Origin: Pseudomonadota bacterium
GTDB lineage: Bacteria; Myxococcota_A; Polyangia; Fen-1088
DNA: 5,040 bases
Reading direction: 5' to 3'
Assembly: GCA_017881285.1 (NCBI GenBank)
Contig: JADGRD010000353.1
Location: forward strand, 1-5,040
Positions 1 through 5,013 of this stretch are shown here, piece by piece; positions within the stretch are counted from its first letter, which is position 1, and each line of letters begins with the position of its first letter. Under the pieces are notes generated by a model. That model made no database searches, was not told the DNA's origin, and was given only the letters and a program-made list of their open reading frames with translations. Both the position numbers and the translations under genes were made by a program.

Positions 1-2
1 CC

Positions 3-155
3 ACGTCGCTCACCGCGGTTCTCGATGCCGACGCCTGCGCCAGGGCCGGCGAGTCCCGCGACGACGCGCTCGGCGGCCTTATCGGTTTCTGGGGATGGAT
101 GTACGGCTTTCTTGCTCGTAGGTCTGTCCGCTTGATCACAGGAGCATCGTCATGA
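3..155 (+). CDS. 3' end of an unidentified gene, coupled to the downstream AAA ATPase
   Basis: This frame is open from the left edge and gives about 50 C-terminal residues, ending in ...RLITGASS before a TGA at 153-155. The first two thirds of the fragment has strong G/C preference at third codon positions, as the confident genes here do. The other two plus-strand frames read as Arg/Pro/Ser-rich shadow sequence. The stop overlaps the start of the next gene as ATGA, the usual arrangement for translational coupling, so the two products are probably made together. The visible peptide has an acidic stretch (GESRDD) followed by an aromatic segment (GFWGWMYGF) and a basic end. That segment is too short to call a membrane helix. 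I do not recognise the family, and the N-terminus lies outside the window. Confidence 0.6.
   Translation, partial: TSLTAVLDADACARAGESRDDALGGLIGFWGWMYGFLARRSVRLITGASS
140..144 (+). promoter_or_regulatory. Ribosome binding site of the AAA ATPase gene
   Basis: AGGAG lies seven bases before the ATG at 152 and inside the 3' end of the upstream gene. It supports that ATG as the start and fits a coupled gene pair in which both genes share one transcript. Confidence 0.7.
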
Positions 156-1861
156 GTGACCTCTTCGAGACGTCCGAAGCGATAACGGCGATCGCCAAGA
201 CACACATTGATAACAGCCGCCAGATCCTCAAATCGAAGCAGCTCGACGAGGTGGGAATCCAGCTGCTCAGCCAGAACCAGGAGCTCGTCACCAAGCTCTG
301 CAACTTCTCGCTCGAAATGGTCGAGCGGAAGGCGGGGCTCGCACGCCACGCACAGCTGGTTGGTGTTTACCCGGGACGACGCCTGGGTGACAAGGCCATC
401 ACCTCGGCCATCCTGCACAATGGCGAGGTGATCGACCTGGTCGTCCCGCAGGCGGACCTCGCCCAGAAGATACGGCCCGGTATGATTGGTATCGTCACGG
501 TCGATCACTCCGAGCTCTTGGACGTGTGCGACGAGCCGCCGTGGGAGTGCGCCGTCGGGATCGTCCGGCACATCACCCACGCGAACGGCCACACCACGGT
601 CGATGTGGGAACCGAGCACGGCACCAACGACGTGACGATGCGCCTCGCCTGGAGCCTGCCACCAGTCACCCTCGAGGTCGGCCAATCGGTCTACTACCTG
701 AATCGGTTCGTCTACGGCGTGCGCGGCGGCGGGCGGCTCTCCTTTCTCGATTCCCACAAGCGCTCCTGCGCCTACAACGTCGGAGCCGATGAGGTCTTCG
801 GACGCAATCAGCGCGCGCTCATCCGGAAGATTCGCGCGGCCGTGGATCGCGCACAATACCCCGAGCGCTATCCGAACCGAAACCGCGACGGGGAAAGCCG
901 CCTGCTGGTCTACGGTCCGCCCGGGTTCGGCAAGAGCGAGTCGATTCGCGCCGCGGCGGGCGAGGCGTTTCGGTCCGCGCCGAACCTCGAGATGTTCGCG
1001 CTCGACGCCAACGCTTTCCGCTCGAAGTTCGTAGGTGAGACCAGCGAGCGCATCACGGGAACGTTCGATGCGGTCAACGCGCTGGCGAAAGACGGCAAGA
1101 TCGTGCTGCTGGTGATCGAGGAGGCCACCTCGCTGGTGATGGATCGATCTTCGTCCGCCGGCTATCTGGACTCAGGCGTTTCGCTCCAGGCCACGGAAAC
1201 GTTCATGGCCTCGCTCGATTCGGCGGCAGGCGGCCTGCACGAGAATGTGATCTTGATCCTCACGTCCAACCGGGCCGATCTGATGGACATCGCAGGTCTG
1301 GCGCGTTTCGTGAAGATTCCGGTGAAGACGTTCGGCGTGGACGAGTTCGAAGCAGTGCTCGCGAACTGTGCCCGCAGGAACCACGAGGCGTACGACGGCG
1401 CGTGGCAAGACGGCTTCCACGACGCGACTCGGGCGGCCATGGACACGCAGATCGGGACGATCCTCGTCGGCAAGGAGCAGAAGAAGGTGACCGTGCGCCA
1501 CGTGCTGAGCGGGCGCATGGCGCAGTGGGTGGATCGCGAAGCCGGCAATTGCGTCGACATGGAGATCTTCACCGCGAATGGCAGCGGCACGTGCCGCCTG
1601 CGGAAGATCACGCCGGCGCTCGTCCACACCGCGATCGTGGCGCAGGCGGTTGCCGAGTACACACCGTACAGCCTCGCCGACTGCCGGGACAGGTTCCGCG
1701 GCACCGATCTGTGCCGCAGCGAAAAGCAGGGGGCGTTAAGCGACCCGCGCGCCTTGGATCTCGAGGAGGCCGAGCTCCACCCTGACTACGACGCGCGGTG
1801 GGCTCTGGAAGAAATGGTCGACTCAACCGGGGGCAAGAGCACGGGCTGCGCCCGCGACTGA
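152..1861 (+). CDS. Divergent proteasome-ATPase-like (Mpa/ARC-type) AAA ATPase
   Basis: 569 residues; the ATG has an AGGAG seven bases upstream. Residues 8-65 are largely helical and may form a coiled coil. Residues about 66-205 form two beta-rich segments that match, by eye, the two OB domains of Mpa/ARC. The AAA module (about 210-400) has Walker A GPPGFGKS (255-262), pore loop KFVGET (292-297) and sensor-1 Asn373 (TSN). A C-terminal segment (LSGRMAQWVDREA, 452-464) resembles NSGAMIQNVVDRAK of Mpa. The family threads tagged proteins into a proteasome, and the intact pore loop suggests this member also moves polypeptide. Oddities: Walker B is VLLVIEE (318-324), with Glu323 in place of the usual Asp. 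The stretch after sensor 1 is about three residues short, leaving only Arg385 of the usual RPGR pair. The acidic tail ends CARD rather than the GQYL-type docking motif. No Pup, ligase or protease gene is in view. The AAA assignment is sure; the exact function is unknown. Confidence 0.88.
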   Translation: MSDLFETSEAITAIAKTHIDNSRQILKSKQLDEVGIQLLSQNQELVTKLCNFSLEMVERKAGLARHAQLVGVYPGRRLGDKAITSAILHNGEVIDLVVPQADLAQKIRPGMIGIVTVDHSELLDVCDEPPWECAVGIVRHITHANGHTTVDVGTEHGTNDVTMRLAWSLPPVTLEVGQSVYYLNRFVYGVRGGGRLSFLDSHKRSCAYNVGADEVFGRNQRALIRKIRAAVDRAQYPERYPNRNRDGESRLLVYGPPGFGKSESIRAAAGEAFRSAPNLEMFALDANAFRSKFVGETSERITGTFDAVNALAKDGKIVLLVIEEATSLVMDRSSSAGYLDSGVSLQATETFMASLDSAAGGLHENVILILTSNRADLMDIAGLARFVKIPVKTFGVDEFEAVLANCARRNHEAYDGAWQDGFHDATRAAMDTQIGTILVGKEQKKVTVRHVLSGRMAQWVDREAGNCVDMEIFTANGSGTCRLRKITPALVHTAIVAQAVAEYTPYSLADCRDRFRGTDLCRSEKQGALSDPRALDLEEAELHPDYDARWALEEMVDSTGGKSTGCARD

Positions 1862-2014
1862 CCCCCCGCAAGCACAGCCCGAGCCCACGTCCTCGGTTTG
1901 CCGCTCGACGGCGACCCAAGTGTCCGGCCACGTCCGAGCTCACCGACGCGGCCTGCAACTGCCTCCGTAGCGATCTCACTACCTGCTTCGCGTCTTCTTC
2001 TCCTTCAAAGGCGA

Positions 2015-2159
2015 GACGATCGTCCGGGGGGCCGCGCGACGATCGAGATGGGGCTGGCCTCGAAGGGTGTCGGCTGCTTGGAATTCCACGCCGATAGTAA
2101 GACCGGCGATCGCGGTCGGCGCGATCGCGCTCCCCTCCGCTCCTGCTCCTCCCCGATCG
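2015..2159. repeat. Cluster of five CGATCG palindromes
   Basis: CGATCG occurs at 2017-2022, 2040-2045, 2107-2112, 2122-2127 and 2154-2159. The first sits in a perfect 10-base palindrome, GACGATCGTC (2015-2024). The third and fourth sit in identical GCGATCGC octamers 15 bases apart (2106-2113 and 2121-2128). The third is also flanked by GACCG (2101-2105) and CGGTC (2113-2117), making a longer dyad. In the rest of the window I saw the hexamer only about twice, both times inside the ATPase gene. The role is unknown; possibilities are operator sites, a methylation-sensitive GATC cluster, or chance in GC-rich spacer DNA. Confidence 0.5.
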
Positions 2160-2186
2160 AATCGCGCCTTGGGCTGGTTGCGTCGA

Positions 2187-2214
2187 ATGTCAGAGGCCGC
2201 CGGCGCGCTATAGT
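2187..2214 (+). promoter_or_regulatory. Possible sigma-70-like promoter of the CHAD-sixA unit
   Basis: TATAGT at 2209-2214 matches five of six bases of the -10 consensus and stands out in a GC-rich setting. Sixteen bases before it lies ATGTCA (2187-2192), a four-of-six match to the -35 consensus. The predicted transcript would begin near 2221, only about three bases before the ATG at 2224. This implies a nearly leaderless message and would explain why no clear ribosome binding site precedes that ATG. A start-site assignment from sequence alone is weak. Confidence 0.35.
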
Positions 2215-2223
2215 AGCGAGGCG

Positions 2224-3213
2224 ATGTCCTTTGACCCGCCACAGAAGCAGGAAACATCCGCGCTCGTGGGGCCTCGCCCCACGTCCATCGCCGCCCCGGA
2301 CACTTCCCAGGCCGGCGGCCCCAAGCTTCAGGCGAACGGCCGCAACCGCCTGGCGGGATCCCTCCTCAAGCGCAAAGTGAGCACGCTCTTTCGTCATTTT
2401 CCGTCGGCCTTGACCGGCGACGAGGAAGCCATCCATCAGCTGCGGGTCTGGGGCCGGCGCTTGCGCGTTGCCCTGCCCTTGCTGGCAGCGAAGCCCGAAG
2501 GCCGCCGCGCTACCCGCGCACGCCGCCTGCTGCGCGAGCTGACCCAGACCGCGGGCAGCAGTCGCGATCTGGACGTCCTACTGGAATCCTATGACGGAAG
2601 ACGGAAGGCCCTCCCGATGCGAAGCACGGAACAGAATGTCCTGCGCCGCCGCCTGGCGAGTGCCCGCCGCCGCGGCCACCAGCGCATGGTCGAAGACCTG
2701 CTCGATCTGCCAATCTCGCAGTTGCGCGGCGACCTTGCCAGTCTGATCGCCCGCGGCGGTCCGCCGCCCTCCGTCGTCTGCGAACGCTTCGCCGCCTTGA
2801 GCGCGCGCGAGACCCGGTGCCTTCACGACGGATTCACGAACCTCGGTACCCGCCTGGATGCCACCGAGCTCCATGCCCTGCGCCGGCGCGCGCGCCGCCT
2901 GCGCTATGCCGTCGAGGTCTTCGACCAGATTCGCAGCTTCGAGTCCTCCGCCGGCAAGCCGTGGAAGCATCTGCAAGATCTCATCGGCGTCATTCACGAC
3001 CACCACGTGCTCGCGGAATGGTTCGACCGGCAAGCCCAGAACGACCGCAAACGCGGAAACGATGCTCTCGCCACCACCGCGGACGACGAGGCCGCATGGG
3101 CCCGGGCAACCGCGCGACGTTTGCATCGGGAGCTCCTGGCCGCCAACCCCATCGCCATTGTTGCGCGCGGTCTCGCGGCCCTCGGGCAGGCGTCGCCATC
3201 GCAGATCGAGTGA
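2224..3213 (+). CDS. CHAD-domain protein
   Basis: 329 residues. The CHAD family is an all-helical domain rich in conserved His and basic residues, linked to binding of inorganic polyphosphate. Its signatures appear in order: AIHQLRV (69-75) followed by the Arg cluster 78-81; RDLDVLL (114-120); LHALRRRARRLRYAVEVF (216-233); and LQDLIGVIHDHHVLAEW (250-266). Length and spacing are normal for a stand-alone CHAD protein. No CYTH triphosphatase domain is fused to it. Residues 1-40 are Pro/Ala/Gln-rich and outside the domain, so the exact start is less certain. The ATG at 2224 has no good ribosome binding site but is the only ATG near the domain, and a possible -10 box lies just upstream. A GTG at 2266 is an alternative with an AGGA about 13 bases before it. 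The stop overlaps the next start as GTGA, so it is probably co-translated with the SixA-type phosphatase. Confidence 0.9.
   Translation: MSFDPPQKQETSALVGPRPTSIAAPDTSQAGGPKLQANGRNRLAGSLLKRKVSTLFRHFPSALTGDEEAIHQLRVWGRRLRVALPLLAAKPEGRRATRARRLLRELTQTAGSSRDLDVLLESYDGRRKALPMRSTEQNVLRRRLASARRRGHQRMVEDLLDLPISQLRGDLASLIARGGPPPSVVCERFAALSARETRCLHDGFTNLGTRLDATELHALRRRARRLRYAVEVFDQIRSFESSAGKPWKHLQDLIGVIHDHHVLAEWFDRQAQNDRKRGNDALATTADDEAAWARATARRLHRELLAANPIAIVARGLAALGQASPSQIE
2265..2283 (+). other. Perfect short hairpin inside the 5' end of the CHAD gene
   Basis: Arms CGTGGGGC (2265-2272) and GCCCCACG (2276-2283) pair over eight G/C-rich bases around a three-base loop, about 40 bases after the ATG. No T-run follows, so it is not a terminator. 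In an mRNA with a very short leader, a stable stem here could affect translation initiation. It lies in the unconserved N-terminal stretch of the protein, where there is little constraint on the codons used. Confidence 0.4.
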
Positions 3214-3704
3214 AAGCGTTGCGCCTGCTATTCATCCGCCACGCCATCGCCGGCCCGGCCCGCGCCTCGATGCGTGACGAGGATCGCCCGCTGACCGCCG
3301 AGGGAAGCCAGAAATTTCGCAAGACCGCCCGGACGCTGGCGCGCGCGGCGCGGAAACCGCGGGCCATCCTGACCAGTCCCCACCTGCGAGCCGTGCAGAC
3401 CGCCGCCATCGCCGCGCGGGCCTGGGGCAGGCTGCGCCCTATCGTCGTGCCAGCTCTCGCAGAGGGAGACTGGCCTGGCATCTGTCGCGCGCTCGCGCCC
3501 TACGAGAGCGGCGACACGATTGCCCTCGTCGGGCACGAGAGCTGGATCTCCGAAATCACCGCGCGCTTCCTCGGCAGCCGCTCTCACCGCGCCTTCGAGT
3601 ACCGCAAGGGCGGCGCCGCGCTCATCGAAGTCGAGAATCTCGAGGCATGCAAGGGCTCCCTGCTGTGGTTCATGCCACCGCGTGTGTTTCGCCGGATGGG
3701 ATAG
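3210..3704 (+). CDS. sixA: SixA-type phosphohistidine phosphatase
   Basis: 164 residues from a GTG start, close to the 161 of E. coli SixA. The family is a small branch of the histidine phosphatase superfamily that removes phosphate from phosphohistidine on signalling or phosphotransfer proteins in the cytoplasm. Visible active-site elements are Arg10-His11 (LLFIRHA; His11 is the expected phospho-acceptor), DRPLTAEG at 25-32, SPHLRAVQTA at 56-65 with the second Arg (60), and GHE at 108-110 with the second His (109). The usual RHG is RHA here, a mild variant. The GTG at 3210 is preferred because it overlaps the CHAD stop as GTGA and places the first beta strand at the very N-terminus. The frame stays open far upstream, but only as a shadow of the CHAD gene. 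There is no strong ribosome binding site, in keeping with re-initiation after CHAD. The gene ends 14 bases from the convergent response regulator. The family is certain; the substrate is unknown. Confidence 0.88.
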   Translation: MKALRLLFIRHAIAGPARASMRDEDRPLTAEGSQKFRKTARTLARAARKPRAILTSPHLRAVQTAAIAARAWGRLRPIVVPALAEGDWPGICRALAPYESGDTIALVGHESWISEITARFLGSRSHRAFEYRKGGAALIEVENLEACKGSLLWFMPPRVFRRMG

Positions 3705-3718
3705 GCTCGATTGGATGG

Positions 3719-4540
3719 CTACCGAGGGCCGCGTTTCTTGCGTTTGACCGTCTGTTCAGGCGCGGCACGACTTTCGATCTTCGCCCCTCCCACGGGAGGA
3801 TCGGGGGCGCTCGCTCTGGTGTCCGACAGTCGGAAGCCAATCCCGCGCACCGTCTGCAGCAAGTCGGCCGCGTCGCCGAGCTTGTCGCGGAGTCGCTTGA
3901 CGTGGGTGTCGACCGTCCGGCTGGTAACCTCGGGGTGGTATCCCCAGACATCGGTCAGGAGTTTCTGGCGCGAGCACATCCGTCCAGGCGCATGCATAAG
4001 ATGCAGCAGCAGGCGCATTTCCAGGGCGCTGACGCGCACCTCGCGTCCACTCACGAAGACCCGGTGCGCCCTTTCGTCCACGGACAGAATTCCGACCGCC
4101 AGGTGATCGGACTTTGTGGGGCGATCCTGCCCTTCAATCTCGGAGCCCGCGTGGCGAGTCTTGAGCCTGGCCTCGATTCGCAGGATCAGCTCGCGCACGT
4201 TGAACGGCTTGACCATGTAGTCGTCCGCGCCCGCTTCGAAGCCCGCGACCCGGTCCGCCTCTTCCACGCGCGCGGAAAGGATCAGGACAACCGGCCGCTT
4301 CGCCGCTAGCGTCTGGTGGATTCGCCGACAGATCTCCAGCCCGGACATGTCGGGCAGCATGACGTCGAGCAGGACCAGATCGGGGTCGAACTCATCGAGT
4401 ATCCGCAGCGCCGTGTCGCCGCGATCCGCACTCCGCACCTCGTAGCCCGACGCCTTCAACGCGTATTCGAGGGATCGGCAAAGATCCGCCTCGTCCTCGA
4501 CCACGAGGAGGCGAGCTCGGTGGCTCGTATTCTGCTCCAT
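3719..4540 (-). CDS. OmpR/PhoB-family response regulator
   Basis: 273 residues from the ATG at 4540. The receiver domain (about 9-127) has the acidic pocket Glu15-Asp16, phospho-acceptor Asp59 (LLDVMLPD), Ser89, Tyr108 and Lys111 (YMVKPF). The winged-helix domain (about 148-240) has SALEMRLLLHLM, the recognition-helix stretch SRTVDTHVKRLRDKLGD and the wing TVRGIGFRL. It should be phosphorylated by a sensor histidine kinase and bind DNA as a dimer. No kinase gene is in view. A 30-residue Ala/Pro-rich tail ending KRKKRGPR goes beyond the usual end of the family. Start choice: MEQNTSHRARLLVVEDE begins just before the first strand, as is normal. An ATG five codons earlier (4555) is possible. A TTG at 4618 overlaps the T-run of a terminator and is unlikely. 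None has a good ribosome binding site. The frame is intact and convergent with sixA. Confidence 0.9.
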   Translation of the reverse strand: MEQNTSHRARLLVVEDEADLCRSLEYALKASGYEVRSADRGDTALRILDEFDPDLVLLDVMLPDMSGLEICRRIHQTLAAKRPVVLILSARVEEADRVAGFEAGADDYMVKPFNVRELILRIEARLKTRHAGSEIEGQDRPTKSDHLAVGILSVDERAHRVFVSGREVRVSALEMRLLLHLMHAPGRMCSRQKLLTDVWGYHPEVTSRTVDTHVKRLRDKLGDAADLLQTVRGIGFRLSDTRASAPDPPVGGAKIESRAAPEQTVKRKKRGPR

Positions 4541-4616
4541 GGATGGCCGCACCATCGCACCGCGTGCGTTCCAGGCTCGTGACAAACGTGAGAAAGCTTT
4601 GCCCTGGACACCGCGC

Positions 4617-4672
4617 AAAAAAAGATGAAGCCACCCGGGGCCAGGAGAGAGTGGTCTTCCCCGGGCGGCTTC
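4617..4672 (-). terminator. Strong Rho-independent terminator acting on the minus strand
   Basis: The arms at 4627-4640 and 4659-4672 pair over fourteen positions with a single A/C mismatch (4633 against 4666). The inner seven pairs are all G/C. The 18-base loop can pair a little further (CCA 4641-4643 with TGG 4652-4654). Read on the minus strand, the stem is followed by ATC and then seven T (the A-run at 4617-4623), the classic form of an intrinsic terminator. On the plus strand no T-run follows. Transcription stopped here must start to the right of 4672, where I find no minus-strand gene. The response regulator starts only 76 bases beyond. It may end a small RNA, act as a leader attenuator of the regulator, or insulate it. 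Confidence 0.82.
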
Positions 4673-4748
4673 TTGCCTGGCAGCGAAGCGCAGCCATGCA
4701 CCTATGATCGTGCGCCATGCCCCGCGGCCCAGGCCCCCAATTTCCCAC

Positions 4749-4763
4749 CAACTAAGCTAGTTG
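4749..4763. repeat. Perfect inverted repeat, possible operator
   Basis: CAACTA (4749-4754) and TAGTTG (4758-4763) are perfect inverted arms around AGC. It is an AT-richer island in a GC-rich spacer. The size suits a binding site for a dimeric regulator better than a terminator, since no T-run follows on either strand. No regulator can be named. Confidence 0.4.
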
Positions 4764-4800
4764 TCCGAATGGGGACGGCCACCCACTCGGTTTCTCCTCG

Positions 4801-4832
4801 CCCTGGCAGTATCCCCGCCAATCTGCCCAGGG
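4801..4832. repeat. Bulged nine-pair hairpin
   Basis: CCCTGGCAG (4801-4809) pairs with CTGCCCAGGG (4823-4832) over nine bases with one unpaired C at 4826 and a 13-base loop. No T-run follows on either strand, so it is not an intrinsic terminator. If a minus-strand RNA ends at the terminator at 4617, this could be an upstream stem of the same RNA. If transcription toward 5014 starts before it, it could be leader structure. Confidence 0.35.
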
Positions 4833-4921
4833 ATCTTACGAGGACGGTCCGCTTCTTCGAGTGACACTCCCGCTACACCTGCGTTCCAAGTTGCAGAGTC
4901 ACGCTGCCATCTCTCGCGTCA

Positions 4922-4945
4922 CAACGGCGTTGAGGAAAGACAACG
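4922..4945. repeat. Three CAACG half-sites upstream of the 5014 gene
   Basis: CAACG at 4922-4926 faces CGTTG at 4928-4932, forming the 11-base palindrome CAACGGCGTTG. A third CAACG follows at 4941-4945. The second and third also form perfect six-base arms (GCGTTG 4927-4932 and CAACGC 4941-4946) around eight bases. ACAACG is repeated directly at 4921 and 4940, a spacing of 19. This is about 70-90 bases before the next start codon, a usual place for an operator. No regulator is identified. Confidence 0.4.
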
Positions 4946-4998
4946 CAATGGTAACCAAGCGCTTTCCTTCCTTGTTCTAGTCTCTCCGGTCGACGAAC

Positions 4999-5004
4999 AG
5001 GAGG
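4999..5004 (+). promoter_or_regulatory. Ribosome binding site of the gene starting at 5014
   Basis: AGGAGG lies nine bases before the ATG at 5014. It is the best Shine-Dalgarno match in the window and fixes the start of the partial gene at the right edge. Confidence 0.75.
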
Positions 5005-5013
5005 AAGACAGCC

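Larger units (their letters stand above)
1862..2223 (+). other. Intergenic region without a supported gene
   Basis: Open frames crossing this stretch on either strand give Arg/Pro/Ser-rich low-information peptides and overlap the CHAD gene, so I call none. The region holds five CGATCG palindromes (starting at 2017, 2040, 2107, 2122 and 2154) and a possible promoter just before the CHAD start. A small imperfect hairpin lies at 1895-1917 (arms of nine with one mismatch, five-base loop). No run of T follows it, so it is not a convincing intrinsic terminator for the ATPase gene. Confidence 0.6.
4541..5013. other. Intergenic region with terminator and dyads, no supported gene
   Basis: This spacer lies between the regulator, which reads left, and a gene starting at 5014, which reads right, so it should contain promoters for both. 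A plus-strand frame at 4625-4864 and minus-strand frames through 4751 have poor codon character and overlap the terminator hairpin, so I reject them. What I can support is a minus-strand terminator (4617-4672), a perfect dyad at 4749-4763, a bulged hairpin at 4801-4832, CAACG half-sites at 4922-4945, a ten-codon reading frame at 4948-4980 and a ribosome binding site at 4999-5004. I see no convincing -35/-10 pair on either strand. Confidence 0.6.

Noticed and set aside
1162..1704. Long minus-strand open frames opposite the ATPase gene
   Set aside because: They lie wholly opposite a gene with clear AAA motifs, are rich in Arg, Ser and Pro, and have no domain signature; they are shadows of the GC-rich coding strand.
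1895..1917. Hairpin after the ATPase stop as a terminator
   Set aside because: The stem is imperfect and no T-run follows; termination here may need Rho or lie elsewhere.
1898..2380. Plus-strand frame of 160 codons spanning the spacer and the CHAD start
   Set aside because: The peptide is Arg/Pro/Ser-rich without motif, has no ribosome binding site, and runs into the CHAD gene in another frame.
2005..2436. Minus-strand frames across the spacer and the CHAD 5' end
   Set aside because: No recognisable domain, poor composition, and overlap with the CHAD N-terminus; judged shadow frames.
2817..3209. Longer version of the SixA-type protein starting inside the CHAD gene
   Set aside because: The extra 130 or so residues are Arg/Pro-rich shadow sequence of CHAD; the GTG at 3210 places the catalytic RHA at the normal distance from the N-terminus.
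3705..3718. Bidirectional terminator in the sixA/regulator gap
   Set aside because: Only 14 bases are available and I see no stem spanning the two gene ends.
4541..4618. Extended response-regulator start at TTG 4618
   Set aside because: The start would overlap the T-run of the minus-strand terminator, has no ribosome binding site, and adds residues unlike any receiver N-terminus.
4625..4864. Plus-strand frame of 79 codons in the right spacer
   Set aside because: It begins within the terminator hairpin, lacks a ribosome binding site, is Pro-rich and shows no codon-position bias.
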